A stretch of DNA of 64,000 nucleotides from Amycolatopsis tucumanensis (GTDB lineage: Bacteria; Actinomycetota; Actinomycetes; Mycobacteriales; Pseudonocardiaceae), in contig NZ_JAKGSD010000034.1 in the NCBI RefSeq assembly GCF_021654135.1, positions 24,883-88,882 of the forward strand. The letters run 5' to 3'. The position numbers and the translations under genes are program-made. The notes under the pieces were generated by a model. It was not told the DNA's origin, did no database searches, and saw nothing but the letters and a program-made list of their open reading frames with translations. The stretch's first letter is position 1, and the number at the start of each line of letters is the position of its first letter. Positions 40,705 to 49,164 of this stretch are shown here, piece by piece.

Positions 40705-41268
40705 ATGGGAACTCGGGAGAAGATCCTGGCCGCGGCCGCGGAGGTGATGCGCGAGCAGGGCTACGCGCGCGCCACCACCAAGGAGATCGCCCGCGCCGCC
40801 GGGTTTTCGGAAGCGGCGCTGTACAAGCACTTCGCGGACAAGACGGAGATCTTCCTCGGCGTGATGACCTCGCAGCTGCCCGGGCTGAACGCGGTGCTCG
40901 GCGACCTCACACCCGGACGGCACACGGTGCGCGGCAACCTGGTCCGGATCACCAGCACGGCGATCGACTTCTACACCGAGAGCTTCCCGATCGGCGCGTC
41001 CCTGTTCTCCTCGCGGGAACTGCTGGCGGCCCACCGCGCCGCGATCCACGAGCACGGCGCCGGGCCGCGCACCCCCGTGACCCGGCTGGCGAACTACCTC
41101 CGCGCGGAACGGGACCTGCGCCGCCTGCCGTCCACATCGGACCCCGACGCGATCGCGACGCTGTTGCTGGGCGCCGCCTTCCAGCAGGGGTTCCTGCGGC
41201 ACTGGGACACCGACGCCGGGGACCCCACGACGCTGGCGCGCAAGCTCGTCAAGGCCGTCCTGCCCTAG
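40705..41268 (+). CDS. TetR family transcriptional regulator
   Basis: A 187-residue regulator. The N-terminal HTH is KILAAAAEVMREQGYARATTKEIARAAGFSEAALYKHFADKTEIF (residues 5-50). The C-terminal ligand domain is of usual length. ATG at 40705. It is divergent from the NmrA-like gene across an operator palindrome, and overlaps the convergent MarR gene's stop by four bases. Effector unknown. Confidence 0.9.
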   Translation: MGTREKILAAAAEVMREQGYARATTKEIARAAGFSEAALYKHFADKTEIFLGVMTSQLPGLNAVLGDLTPGRHTVRGNLVRITSTAIDFYTESFPIGASLFSSRELLAAHRAAIHEHGAGPRTPVTRLANYLRAERDLRRLPSTSDPDAIATLLLGAAFQQGFLRHWDTDAGDPTTLARKLVKAVLP

Positions 41269-41729
41269 CGGCTCGCCCGCTCCTTCTCCCAGCGCTCGAA
41301 CAGCAGCGGCAGCTCCTTGATGATGAACGACAGGAAGTCGCGCATGTCGGCGAGCCGCCTGCCGGCCGGGGTGTCCGCCCCCACCGCGTCGATGCCCTCC
41401 GCGGCCGCGTCCCGCCACATCTCCACGAACCGGTCGCGCTTGCGCATGCTGGCGTACCACATGTCGTCGAGCACCCGGAAGTGGTCGCGCCGCGATCCGG
41501 GCTCCCGCTCCCGCTCGACCAGCCCCACCTGCTCCAGGTAGCGCACCGCCCCGGACACCGCCGCCGGGCTGACCTGCAGGTTCTCTGCCAGCTCCGCCGC
41601 GGTGAGCCGGCTGTCGTCGGTGACCACGAGCGCGGCGAACACGCGCGCGGCCATGCGCTGGATGCCGAGCTGATTGAGCACGAGAGCCAGCCGCTCGACG
41701 TACCGGCGAACCGTCTCTTCGTCCCGCAT
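41265..41729 (-). CDS. GbsR/MarR family regulator
   Basis: A 154-residue winged-helix protein. The HTH is ARVFAALVVTDDSRLTAAELAENLQVSPAAVSGAVRYLEQVGLVERE, with a wing carrying REPGSRRDHFRV and a C-terminal helix pair for dimerisation. ATG at 41729 has GGGAGG nine bases upstream; an ATG nine bases further up would leave no room for it. It is divergent from the ABC exporter operon, which it probably represses. Confidence 0.85.
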   Translation of the reverse strand: MRDEETVRRYVERLALVLNQLGIQRMAARVFAALVVTDDSRLTAAELAENLQVSPAAVSGAVRYLEQVGLVEREREPGSRRDHFRVLDDMWYASMRKRDRFVEMWRDAAAEGIDAVGADTPAGRRLADMRDFLSFIIKELPLLFERWEKERASR

Positions 41730-41822
41730 GGAGATCATCCTCCCTCACTCGTCCAGCGCTTCAGCCAATCTATACGTTTTCCTAACTTCACAACTTTGTG
41801 AAATCACTGTAGCTTCGGCCGC

Positions 41823-42719
41823 ATGGACAACGCCATCTCCATCGAGGGCCTGCACAAGTCGTTCGGTGCGACCAAGGCCCTCGACGACCTGAACCTGCAG
41901 GTCAAGACCGGAGAAGTGCACGGCTTCCTCGGCCCGAACGGGGCCGGGAAGTCGACCACCATCCGCGTCCTGCTCGGTCTGCTGCGCGCGGACCGGGGCA
42001 CCGTCCGCCTGCTCGGCGGCGACCCCTGGCGCGACGCCGCGAGCCTGCACCACCGGCTCGCCTACGTCCCCGGAGACGTCAACCTCTGGCCCAACCTGTC
42101 CGGCGGCGAGGTCATCGACCTGCTCGGGCGGCTGCGCGGCGGGCTCGACAAGCGCCGCCGTGACGAGCTGATCGAGCGGTTCGACCTCGATCCGAAGAAG
42201 AAGGGCCGCACCTACTCCAAGGGCAACCGGCAGAAGGTCGCGATCGTCGCGGCCCTCTCCTCCGATGTCGAGCTGCTGATCCTCGACGAACCGACCTCCG
42301 GCCTCGACCCGCTGATGGAGGCCACCTTCCAGTACGCGATCCAGGAGGAGCGCGACAAGGGCCGCACGGTGCTGCTGTCCAGCCACATCCTCGCCGAGGT
42401 CGAGGCGCTGTGCGACCGGGTCAGCATCATCCGCAACGGGCACGCGGTGGAGACCGGCACGCTGAGCGAACTGCGGCACCTGACCCGCACGTCGATCGTG
42501 GCGGAGCTCGCCGGCCACCCGAACGGGCTCGGCTCGCTGGCCGAGGTGCACGACCTCAAGGTGGACGGCAACCGCGTCCGCTTCGACGTCGAGACCCAGT
42601 CGCTGGACCAGGTGCTGCGCAAGCTGACCGAGGTCGGCGTGCGCAGCCTGACCAGCCAGCCGCCGACGCTGGAGGAGCTGTTCCTGCGCCACTACACGAC
42701 CGAAGCGAGCTCACGGTGA
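41823..42719 (+). CDS. ABC exporter ATP-binding protein (antibiotic/DrrA-like)
   Basis: A 298-residue ATPase. Walker A GPNGAGKST near residue 40, a signature region YSKGNRQKVAIVAAL (the SGGQ signature replaced by SKGN), Walker B LLILDEPTSGLD and an H-loop SSHIL. The C-terminal extension is typical of drug or antibiotic exporters. The TGA overlaps the GTG of the permease gene. Likely exports a drug or polyketide; control by the divergent MarR gene is inferred. Confidence 0.9.
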   Translation: MDNAISIEGLHKSFGATKALDDLNLQVKTGEVHGFLGPNGAGKSTTIRVLLGLLRADRGTVRLLGGDPWRDAASLHHRLAYVPGDVNLWPNLSGGEVIDLLGRLRGGLDKRRRDELIERFDLDPKKKGRTYSKGNRQKVAIVAALSSDVELLILDEPTSGLDPLMEATFQYAIQEERDKGRTVLLSSHILAEVEALCDRVSIIRNGHAVETGTLSELRHLTRTSIVAELAGHPNGLGSLAEVHDLKVDGNRVRFDVETQSLDQVLRKLTEVGVRSLTSQPPTLEELFLRHYTTEASSR

Positions 42720-44311
42720 CCGCGCTGGTGGGCACCCGGCACCTGGTGCGTCTCGCGCTGCGGCGGGACCGGGTCGTGCTGCCGCTCTGGGCGCTGGTGA
42801 TCGGCGTGCTGCCGGCGAGCAGCGCCGGCGCCTACGACCAGCTGTACCCGGACGCGGCCAGCCGGGCGGCGCTGACGACCGGGATGAGCGCGAACCCGTC
42901 GATCACCCTGCTCTACGGGCCACCGTTCGACCTGTCCACCGCGGGCGGGTTCACGGCGTGGCGCTTCGGTGTGTTCCTGCCCCTGTTCACAGCGCTGGCC
43001 TGCATCTTCACGGTCACGCGGCACACCCGCCAGGAGGAGGACACCGGGCGGCAGGAGCTGCTGTCGTCGACCGTGACCGGGCGCTACGCCGCCTTGACGG
43101 CCGCGCTGATCACCGCCGCCATCGGCGCGGTGGGGACCGGGCTGCTGGTGGCGCTCGGCCTGATCGGCGCGGGGCTGCCCGCGGGCGGGTCGGTGGCGTT
43201 CGGGCTCGGGACCACGCTGACCGGGCTGCTGTTCGCCGCGGTCGCCGCCATCGCCGCCCAGCTCGCCGAGTACTCGCGCACCGCGAACGGCATCGCCTCC
43301 GCGGTGCTCGGGGTCGCGTTCCTGCTGCGCGCGGTCGGCGACTCGGCCACGGACATCTCATGGCTGTCCTGGCTGTCGCCACTCGGGTGGTCGACGCAGA
43401 TCCGGCCGTTCGCCGGGGACCGGTGGGCCGTCGCGCTGCTGCTGGTCGCGGTGGCCGTCGTGCTGGGGGCGGTGGCCTACCGGCTGCTGCCGCTGCGGGA
43501 CGTCGGAATGGGCATCTTCCCGGCTCGTCCCGGCCCGCCGGTGGCGGCGCCCGGGCTGCGGTCGCCGTTCGCGCTGGCCTGGCGGCTGCACAAGGGCGTG
43601 CTGATCGGCTGGACCGTCGGCTTCGCGGTGCTGGGGGCCATGTTCGGCTCGCTGGCCGCCGGCATCGGCGACATCGTCGGCGAGAGCGCGCAGGCCCAGC
43701 AGATGCTCGAGCGGCTGGGCGGCGCGCAGAGCCTGGTCGACACGTTCCTCGCCGCGATCGCCGGCATCTTCGGAATGGTCGCCTCGATGTACGCGGTGCA
43801 GGCGACGCTGCGGATGCGCGCGGAGGAGACCGCGCTGCGGCTGGAGCCGCTGCTGGCGACCCGAGTGCGCCGGTTGCAGTGGGCCGGTAGCCACCTGGTG
43901 TTCTCGCTGCTGGGGACGGCTCTGCTGCTGGTCGTGTCGGGGGTGTTCGCGGGACTGCTGCACGGGTTGCGCGTCGGCGACGTGAGCGGCCAGGTGCCCG
44001 CGGTGCTCGGCGCGACGGTCGCGCAGGTGCCCGCGGTGTGGGTGGTCGTCGGGATCGCCGTGGTGGTGTTCGGGTTCGCGCCGAAGTTCGCGACGGCGGC
44101 GTGGGGGGTGGCGGCGGCGTTCCTCCTGCTGTCGCTGTTCGGGCCGGTCGTGCAGGCGCCGCAGCTGTTGCTCGACGTCTCGCCGTTCACGCACGTGCCG
44201 AAGCTGCCGAGCGCCGATTTCGCGGTCGCGCCGTTCGCGTGGCTGCTCGGGATCGCGGTGGTCGCGCTTGCCACGGGTCTGGCACGTTTTCATCGGCGCG
44301 ACATCGGGTAG
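42716..44311 (+). CDS. Polyketide/drug-type ABC exporter permease
   Basis: A 531-residue membrane protein from the GTG at 42716, overlapping the ATPase stop. About twelve hydrophobic segments in two six-helix halves, each half beginning with a similar segment (LALRRDRVVLPLWALVIGV and LAWRLHKGVLIGWTVGFAV), so it is an internally duplicated permease. This is the arrangement seen in tetronasin-type exporters of actinomycetes. A strong rho-independent terminator follows. Confidence 0.88.
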   Translation: MTALVGTRHLVRLALRRDRVVLPLWALVIGVLPASSAGAYDQLYPDAASRAALTTGMSANPSITLLYGPPFDLSTAGGFTAWRFGVFLPLFTALACIFTVTRHTRQEEDTGRQELLSSTVTGRYAALTAALITAAIGAVGTGLLVALGLIGAGLPAGGSVAFGLGTTLTGLLFAAVAAIAAQLAEYSRTANGIASAVLGVAFLLRAVGDSATDISWLSWLSPLGWSTQIRPFAGDRWAVALLLVAVAVVLGAVAYRLLPLRDVGMGIFPARPGPPVAAPGLRSPFALAWRLHKGVLIGWTVGFAVLGAMFGSLAAGIGDIVGESAQAQQMLERLGGAQSLVDTFLAAIAGIFGMVASMYAVQATLRMRAEETALRLEPLLATRVRRLQWAGSHLVFSLLGTALLLVVSGVFAGLLHGLRVGDVSGQVPAVLGATVAQVPAVWVVVGIAVVVFGFAPKFATAAWGVAAAFLLLSLFGPVVQAPQLLLDVSPFTHVPKLPSADFAVAPFAWLLGIAVVALATGLARFHRRDIG

Positions 44312-44325
44312 TACCTGGTCGTTCG

Positions 44326-44377
44326 AGTGGCAGAGCCCGGGCCTGTCGGGGGGGCCGGGCTCTGCCACTCCGTTTTT
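44326..44377 (+). terminator. Rho-independent terminator
   Basis: A 15-bp perfect stem, AGTGGCAGAGCCCGG (44326-44340) with CCGGGCTCTGCCACT (44355-44369), is followed by TTTTT at 44373-44377. It ends the exporter operon. Its T-run overlaps the first base of the promoter-like element for the next gene. Confidence 0.92.
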
Positions 44378-44398
44378 GTCGGTACCCCTCGCTAACGT
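44376..44398 (+). promoter_or_regulatory. PafBC-type DNA-damage promoter (RecA-NDp-like)
   Basis: TTGTCGGTA, eight bases, TAACGT, 30 bases before the MFS ATG. It matches TTGTCRGTG-N8-TAnnnT except for the last base of the -35 box. The element at 17887 is nearly identical (TGTCGGTACCC…CTAAC). Confidence 0.55.
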
Positions 44399-44427
44399 CG
44401 TTCAGGTCGCGGGAGCGAGGGGGGAAC

Positions 44428-45687
44428 ATGCGATGGGGGTTGTTGCGGCACGGGGATTTCCGGCGCCTGTGGCTGGCGGACGCGCTGAGCCAGTTCGGCG
44501 ACCGGATCAACCTGCTCGCGGTGCCGTTGCTGGCGGCGATCACGCTGCACGCCACGGCGTTCCAGCTGTCCGTGCTGCGGACGCTGGAGACGCTCGCGTA
44601 CCTGCTGCTGGCGTTGCAGGTCGGCGCGTGGACGGACCGCATGCGCAAGCGGCGGGTGCTGGTGGCGGCCGACCTCGGGCGGGCGGTCGCGTTCGGCTCG
44701 GTGCCGGTCGCGGCGGCGTTCGGCGCGCTCACGATGCCGCAGCTGTACGCGGTGGTGGCGGTGGCCGGGGTGCTGTCGGTGTTCTTCGAGGTGGCGCACC
44801 GGACGTACCTGCCGAGCCTGGTCGCGCGCTCGCAGCTGGTGGAGGGCAACGCGCGGTTGCAGGCCAACGTCTCGGTCGCGGCGGTGTCCGCGCCGGGCCT
44901 GTCGGGGTGGCTGGTGCAGCTGTTCGGCGGGGCGACGGCGGTCGGTGTGAACGCGGTGAGCTTCCTGTGGTCCGCGGCCTGGCTGCGGCGGATCCGCGCG
45001 CCGGACCGGGTGCCGCCGGCGCGGGTGCGGGCGCCGCTGCGGCACGAGATCGCCGACGGGCTCCGGTTCGTCTTCCGGCACCCGGTGCTACGCGCGATCG
45101 GAGCGCACGACGTGTGCGTCAGCGTTTGCCAGCAGTTCCAGATCACGGTGGCGGCGCTGTTCCTGCTGCGCGAGGTGCACCTGTCGCCGGGCGTGATCGG
45201 GCTGCTGCAAGCGGGCGGGCTCACCGGAGCGGTGCTCGGCTCGGCCGTGGCGCGCCGGCTCGGCAGGCGGTTCGGCGAGGCGCGGCTGATGTGGAGCAGC
45301 GCCCTGCTGTGGGGCGTCGGGTACCTGATGATCCCGTTGACCACGCCGGGCTGGGGCCTCGCGTGGTATCCCGTCGGCAACTTCCTGACCGGCGTGAGCA
45401 TCGTGGTGCTCAACGTGCACCAGCTCAGCTACCGGCAGGCGGTGACGCCCGAGCGGCTACAGGGCCGGGTGGCGGCCACCTCCTCGTTCCTGTACTTCGC
45501 GCCGGGGCCGATCGGGAGCGTGCTCGCCGGCGTGCTGGCGAGCGTGGTCGGGCTGCGCGGAACGTTGTGGCTGGCGGGCGCAGGGGTGGCGGCTTCGGCG
45601 CTGTGGCTGGTCTGCTCGCCGTTGCGCCGGATGCGGCGGTTGCCGGAGGCATACGAGGAGGAGCGCACGGGTAGTCACGCCACATGA
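44428..45687 (+). CDS. MFS transporter, 12 TM, exporter-like
   Basis: A 419-residue membrane protein of the MFS_3/enterobactin-exporter-like class, starting MRWGLLRHGDFRRLWLADALSQFGDRI, with the A-motif-like VGAWTDRMRKRRVLV after TM2. ATG at 44428 with GGGG upstream; the long open frame before it belongs to the permease region. A PafBC-type promoter and terminator lie upstream. The TGA overlaps the aldehyde dehydrogenase ATG, so they form one operon. Substrate unknown. Confidence 0.88.
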   Translation: MRWGLLRHGDFRRLWLADALSQFGDRINLLAVPLLAAITLHATAFQLSVLRTLETLAYLLLALQVGAWTDRMRKRRVLVAADLGRAVAFGSVPVAAAFGALTMPQLYAVVAVAGVLSVFFEVAHRTYLPSLVARSQLVEGNARLQANVSVAAVSAPGLSGWLVQLFGGATAVGVNAVSFLWSAAWLRRIRAPDRVPPARVRAPLRHEIADGLRFVFRHPVLRAIGAHDVCVSVCQQFQITVAALFLLREVHLSPGVIGLLQAGGLTGAVLGSAVARRLGRRFGEARLMWSSALLWGVGYLMIPLTTPGWGLAWYPVGNFLTGVSIVVLNVHQLSYRQAVTPERLQGRVAATSSFLYFAPGPIGSVLAGVLASVVGLRGTLWLAGAGVAASALWLVCSPLRRMRRLPEAYEEERTGSHAT

Positions 45688-47138
45688 CCCTCGATGGAGC
45701 ACCGCGTCAGATCTTCCTCGCCGGTCAGTGGCGTGACGCCGCGGACGGCAGCCGCTTCGGCGTGCAGGACCCGGGGACCGGGCAGCAGCTCTGCGAGGTC
45801 TCCGACGCGCAGGACGCCGACGTCGGCGAAGCCATCGAGGCGGCCGTCGCGAAGCAGGAGGAGTGGGCCGCGACGCCGCCGCGGGAGCGGGGCGAGATCC
45901 TGCGCCGCGCGTGGCAGCTGATGACCGACCGCGCCGACGAGCTGGCGCGGCTCATGACGCTGGAGATGGGCAAGAGCCTGGAGGAGTCGAAAGCCGAAGT
46001 CACCTACGCCGCGGAGTTCTTCCGGTGGTTCTCAGAGGAGGCCGTGCGCATCGACGGGCGGTACGCGCGCAGTCCGGCCGGTGGCGGTCGCGTGCTGGTG
46101 TCGAAGCACCCGGTGGGTCCGTGCATCCTGGTCACGCCGTGGAACTTCCCGCTGGCGATGGGCACCCGCAAGATCGGGCCCGCCATCGCCGCGGGCTGCA
46201 CCATGATCGTCAAGCCGGCGCAGCTGACGCCGTTGTCGATGCTGAACCTCGCCGGGCTGCTGAAGGAGGCCGGGTTGCCGGACGGTGTGCTGAGCGTGCT
46301 GCCGAGCACGTCGGCGAGCCGGGTGGTGAACCCGGCGCTGGCCGACCCGCGGATCCGGAAGCTGTCCTTCACCGGGTCCACCGAAGTGGGGCGCAAGCTG
46401 GTCGAGCAGTGCGCGCCGAACCTGCAGCGGATGTCGATGGAACTGGGCGGCAACGCGCCGTTCCTGATGTTCGAGGACGCGGACCTCGACGCGACCGTCA
46501 AGGGCGCGGTCACCGCCAAGATGCGCAACAACGGCGAATCGTGCGTGGCGGCCAACCGGTTCCACGTGCACTCGTCGGTGGCCGGAGAGTTCACGCGGCA
46601 GCTGACCGAGGCGATGTCGTCGCTGAAGGTCGGGCACGGCACCGAGGACGGCGTGAAGGTCGGGCCGCTGATCAGCGCGGAGCAGCGGGACAAGGTCGTC
46701 GAGCTGGTCGAGGACGCGTTGTCCCGCGGCGCGCACGCCACCACCGGCGGCAAGGCGCTGGACGGCGACGGCTTTTTCTACGCGCCGACAGTGCTCACCG
46801 ACGTCCCGCCGGACGCGCGCATCCTGCGCGAGGAAGTCTTCGGGCCGGTCGCGCCGGTGACCACGTTCGAGGACGAGGACGAGGCCGTCCGGCTGGCCAA
46901 CGACACCGAGTTCGGGCTGGTGGCGTACGTGTTCACGCGGGACCTCGACCGCGCGATCCGCGTCGGGGAGCGGATGGCGACCGGGATGGTCGGGCTCAAC
47001 ACCGGGCTGGTGTCGAACGCGTCAGCGCCCTTCGGCGGTGTCAAGGCGTCCGGGTTCGGCCGCGAGGGCGGCGCCGAGGGCATCGAGGAGTACCTCGACG
47101 TGAAGTACATGGCCCTGTCGCTCAGCGGGACTCCGTAG
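45684..47138 (+). CDS. NAD(P)-dependent succinate-semialdehyde dehydrogenase-like
   Basis: A 484-residue aldehyde dehydrogenase. The cofactor region LVTPWNFPLAMGTRKIGPAIAAGC, catalytic Glu in MELGGNAPF and catalytic Cys in NNGESCVAANR (the GabD-like SCVAANR block) suggest a succinate-semialdehyde or related short-chain semialdehyde substrate. ATG overlaps the MFS stop. No GABA transaminase gene is nearby. Its 3' end overlaps the LysE gene by 17 bases, converging. Confidence 0.88.
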   Translation: MTLDGAPRQIFLAGQWRDAADGSRFGVQDPGTGQQLCEVSDAQDADVGEAIEAAVAKQEEWAATPPRERGEILRRAWQLMTDRADELARLMTLEMGKSLEESKAEVTYAAEFFRWFSEEAVRIDGRYARSPAGGGRVLVSKHPVGPCILVTPWNFPLAMGTRKIGPAIAAGCTMIVKPAQLTPLSMLNLAGLLKEAGLPDGVLSVLPSTSASRVVNPALADPRIRKLSFTGSTEVGRKLVEQCAPNLQRMSMELGGNAPFLMFEDADLDATVKGAVTAKMRNNGESCVAANRFHVHSSVAGEFTRQLTEAMSSLKVGHGTEDGVKVGPLISAEQRDKVVELVEDALSRGAHATTGGKALDGDGFFYAPTVLTDVPPDARILREEVFGPVAPVTTFEDEDEAVRLANDTEFGLVAYVFTRDLDRAIRVGERMATGMVGLNTGLVSNASAPFGGVKASGFGREGGAEGIEEYLDVKYMALSLSGTP

Positions 47139-47742
47139 CGATCCGCACCCCGAGTCCGATGAGGACTGTCGCGGTGAGACGGTCCAGCCACCGTCGCACC
47201 ACGTCCCGCAACAGGAACCGGCGCGCCTGGGCCGCCAGCAGCAGGACGGCGCTCATCCACAGCCAGCCGATCGACACGTGGATGAGGACGAGCAGGGCGC
47301 CCCAGCCCGCCTGCCCGGGCCCGGCGGGCAGGAACTGCGGCAGCAGGCTCAGGTAGAACACGCCGACCTTCGGGTTGAGCAGGTTGGTCACCAGCCCGGC
47401 GCGCAGCGCACCACGCCCCGGTTCGACGCTGATCTCCGGGGCTGGCTGGTGGCGGCGGAAGCTCTTCCACAGCGCGGACGCGCCGAGCCAGATCAGGTAG
47501 GCCGCGCCGACGACGCGAACCACGTCGTAGGCGATGCGGGAGGCCGTCAGCAGCGCGGTGAGGCCCGCGATGCTCGCCGTGCCCCAGACCAGGCAGCCGA
47601 GGTTGATCCCGGCCAGCGCCCGGAAGCCGGCCCGCCGCCCGCCGAGGAGCGTGTGGCGCAGCATCAGCATGGTGTCGAGCCCGGGCGTCATGACACCGAC
47701 CAACGCGACGAGAACGTAGGCGAACAGGGCGGAAGCCGACAT
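47122..47742 (-). CDS. LysE/RhtB family amino acid or metabolite exporter
   Basis: A 206-residue membrane protein with six hydrophobic segments and the family start VLVALVGVMTPGLDTMLMLRHTLLGGRRAGFRALAGINLGCLVWG. A second conserved block is NLLNPKVGVFYLSLLPQF. ATG 47742 is chosen; the open frame upstream is low-complexity repeat sequence and not protein-like. The 620 bases upstream hold repeats only. Confidence 0.87.
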   Translation of the reverse strand: MSASALFAYVLVALVGVMTPGLDTMLMLRHTLLGGRRAGFRALAGINLGCLVWGTASIAGLTALLTASRIAYDVVRVVGAAYLIWLGASALWKSFRRHQPAPEISVEPGRGALRAGLVTNLLNPKVGVFYLSLLPQFLPAGPGQAGWGALLVLIHVSIGWLWMSAVLLLAAQARRFLLRDVVRRWLDRLTATVLIGLGVRIATESR

Positions 47743-47802
47743 GCCGCCACTACAGCACAACCCGCGCGCCCGGCCCACCCCTTTCGCACCGGCACACCCT
47801 CC

Positions 47803-47890
47803 GGCCCCGCTCTCGCCGGCCCCGCTCTCCGGCCCCGCTCTCTCCGGCCCCGCTCTCTCCGGCCCCGCTCTCTCCGGCCCCGCTCTCTCC
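47803..47890. repeat. 15-bp tandem repeat upstream of the LysE-type gene
   Basis: Six copies of GGCCCCGCTCTCTCC, four of them exact (47831-47890), one with a single change and one 13 bases long. It sits 61-148 bases upstream of the LysE start codon. The stretch 47743-48363 contains no convincing gene; it holds only this array and the 67-bp repeats. Confidence 0.9.
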
Positions 47891-48153
47891 GGCCCGCCCT
47901 CGTCCCGGGCACTCCCTGCCCCCGCCCCTCCCGGCAACGCGTTTGCCCTTCGGGCAGGTGGTTGCCACCCCGGCACGTAGTCGGCGCGCCCGGTGCGGCC
48001 GTGGCAACGCCAGTGGCGCCGTCGCGCCGGGTGCCGCCGCGGTGGCGCCGGGCGACGCGGCGCGCGGCCGTCGGTGCGGCGGCCCCGGGTGGCGGTTGGT
48101 GCGGTGGCGCGGCGGATGCCGCCGCGGCGGCCCCGGGTGGCAGTGGCGCGGCG

Positions 48154-48318
48154 CGCGGCAGCGGGAGCACCGTTGGCGGCGGCGCGGCGGCCCCTGGTGG
48201 CGGTAGCGCGGCAGACGGCACGCGGCAACGGCAGCACCGTTGGCGGCGGCGCGGCGGCCCCTGGTGGCGGTAGCGCGGCAGGCGGCACGCGGCAACGGCA
48301 GCACCGTTGGCGGCGCGG
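48154..48318. repeat. 67-bp tandem repeat in a gene-free stretch
   Basis: GCACCGTTGG recurs at 48167, 48234 and 48301, spacing 67. The two full units between are almost identical, and diverged GCGGCCCCGGGTGGC-like pieces lie further left from about 48077. The period is not a multiple of three, so the reading frames across it are not real genes. Confidence 0.85.
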
Positions 48319-48363
48319 TGGGTGCCGCAGCAGCGTCGGTGCGACCGGGCGGTTCCCCCGCGG

Positions 48364-49164
48364 TCAGTCGTCGTTCTGCAGGTGTGCGCTGATCGGCACC
48401 ACCAGCGGCGTCCCGGAAACCGGGTCGGGCAGGACCTTCGCCGAGAGGCCGAAGATCTCGTCCAGCAGCGGCTCCGTCAGCACGGCCGACGGCGGTCCCT
48501 GCGCGATGATCCGCCCGTCGCGCATCGCCACCAACGTGTCGGCGTAACGGGCGGCCAGGTTCAGATCGTGCAGGACCATCACCACCGTGGTGCCGCGGTC
48601 GCGGTGCAGGCGGTGCACCAGGTCCAGCACGTCGATCTGGTGGGCCAGGTCCAGGTACGTGATCGGCTCGTCCAGCAGCAGCAACCCGGTCTCCTGCGCG
48701 AGCGTCATCGAGATCCACGCGCGCTGCCGCTGGCCGCCGGACAGTTCGTCGACCACGCGGTCCGCCAGCACGTCCATCCCGGTCAAGCGCAACGCCGTGG
48801 AGATCGCCTCGTCGTCCGACGTCGACCACTGGCGGTACCAGCGCTGGTGCGGGTGCCGCCCGCGCGCCACCAGGTCGCCGACCGTCAGGCCCTCGGGCGC
48901 GACCGGCGACTGCGGCAGCAGCCCGACCACCTTGGCGACCTCGCGCGTCGGCAGCTTGTCGATCCGCTCACCGTCCAGCAGGACCGCGCCCTCCCGCGGC
49001 GCCAGCAACCGCGCCAGCGCCCGCAACAGGGTCGACTTGCCGCACCCGTTCGGGCCGATGATCGCGGTGATCGTGCCGTCCAGGACGTCCAGGTCCAGGC
49101 CGTCGACCACCAGCCGCTCGCCGTAGCCCAGCTTCAGCCCCTCGGCCCGCAGTCGTGACGTCAT
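48364..49164 (-). CDS. Iron-siderophore ABC transporter ATP-binding protein
   Basis: A 266-residue FepC/FecE-type ATPase: Walker A GPNGCGKST near residue 40, signature ELSGGQRQRAWISMTLAQ, Walker B LLLLDEPITYLD. ATG 49164 overlaps the stop of the upstream permease (ATGA). It is last of three genes in an iron-regulated operon. Confidence 0.92.
   Translation of the reverse strand: MTSRLRAEGLKLGYGERLVVDGLDLDVLDGTITAIIGPNGCGKSTLLRALARLLAPREGAVLLDGERIDKLPTREVAKVVGLLPQSPVAPEGLTVGDLVARGRHPHQRWYRQWSTSDDEAISTALRLTGMDVLADRVVDELSGGQRQRAWISMTLAQETGLLLLDEPITYLDLAHQIDVLDLVHRLHRDRGTTVVMVLHDLNLAARYADTLVAMRDGRIIAQGPPSAVLTEPLLDEIFGLSAKVLPDPVSGTPLVVPISAHLQNDD

Noticed and set aside
47750..48829. Open frames spanning the repeats upstream of the LysE-type gene
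   Set aside because: The 67-bp period shifts frame at each unit and the translation is low-complexity Arg/Ala/Pro; no start or ribosome site.
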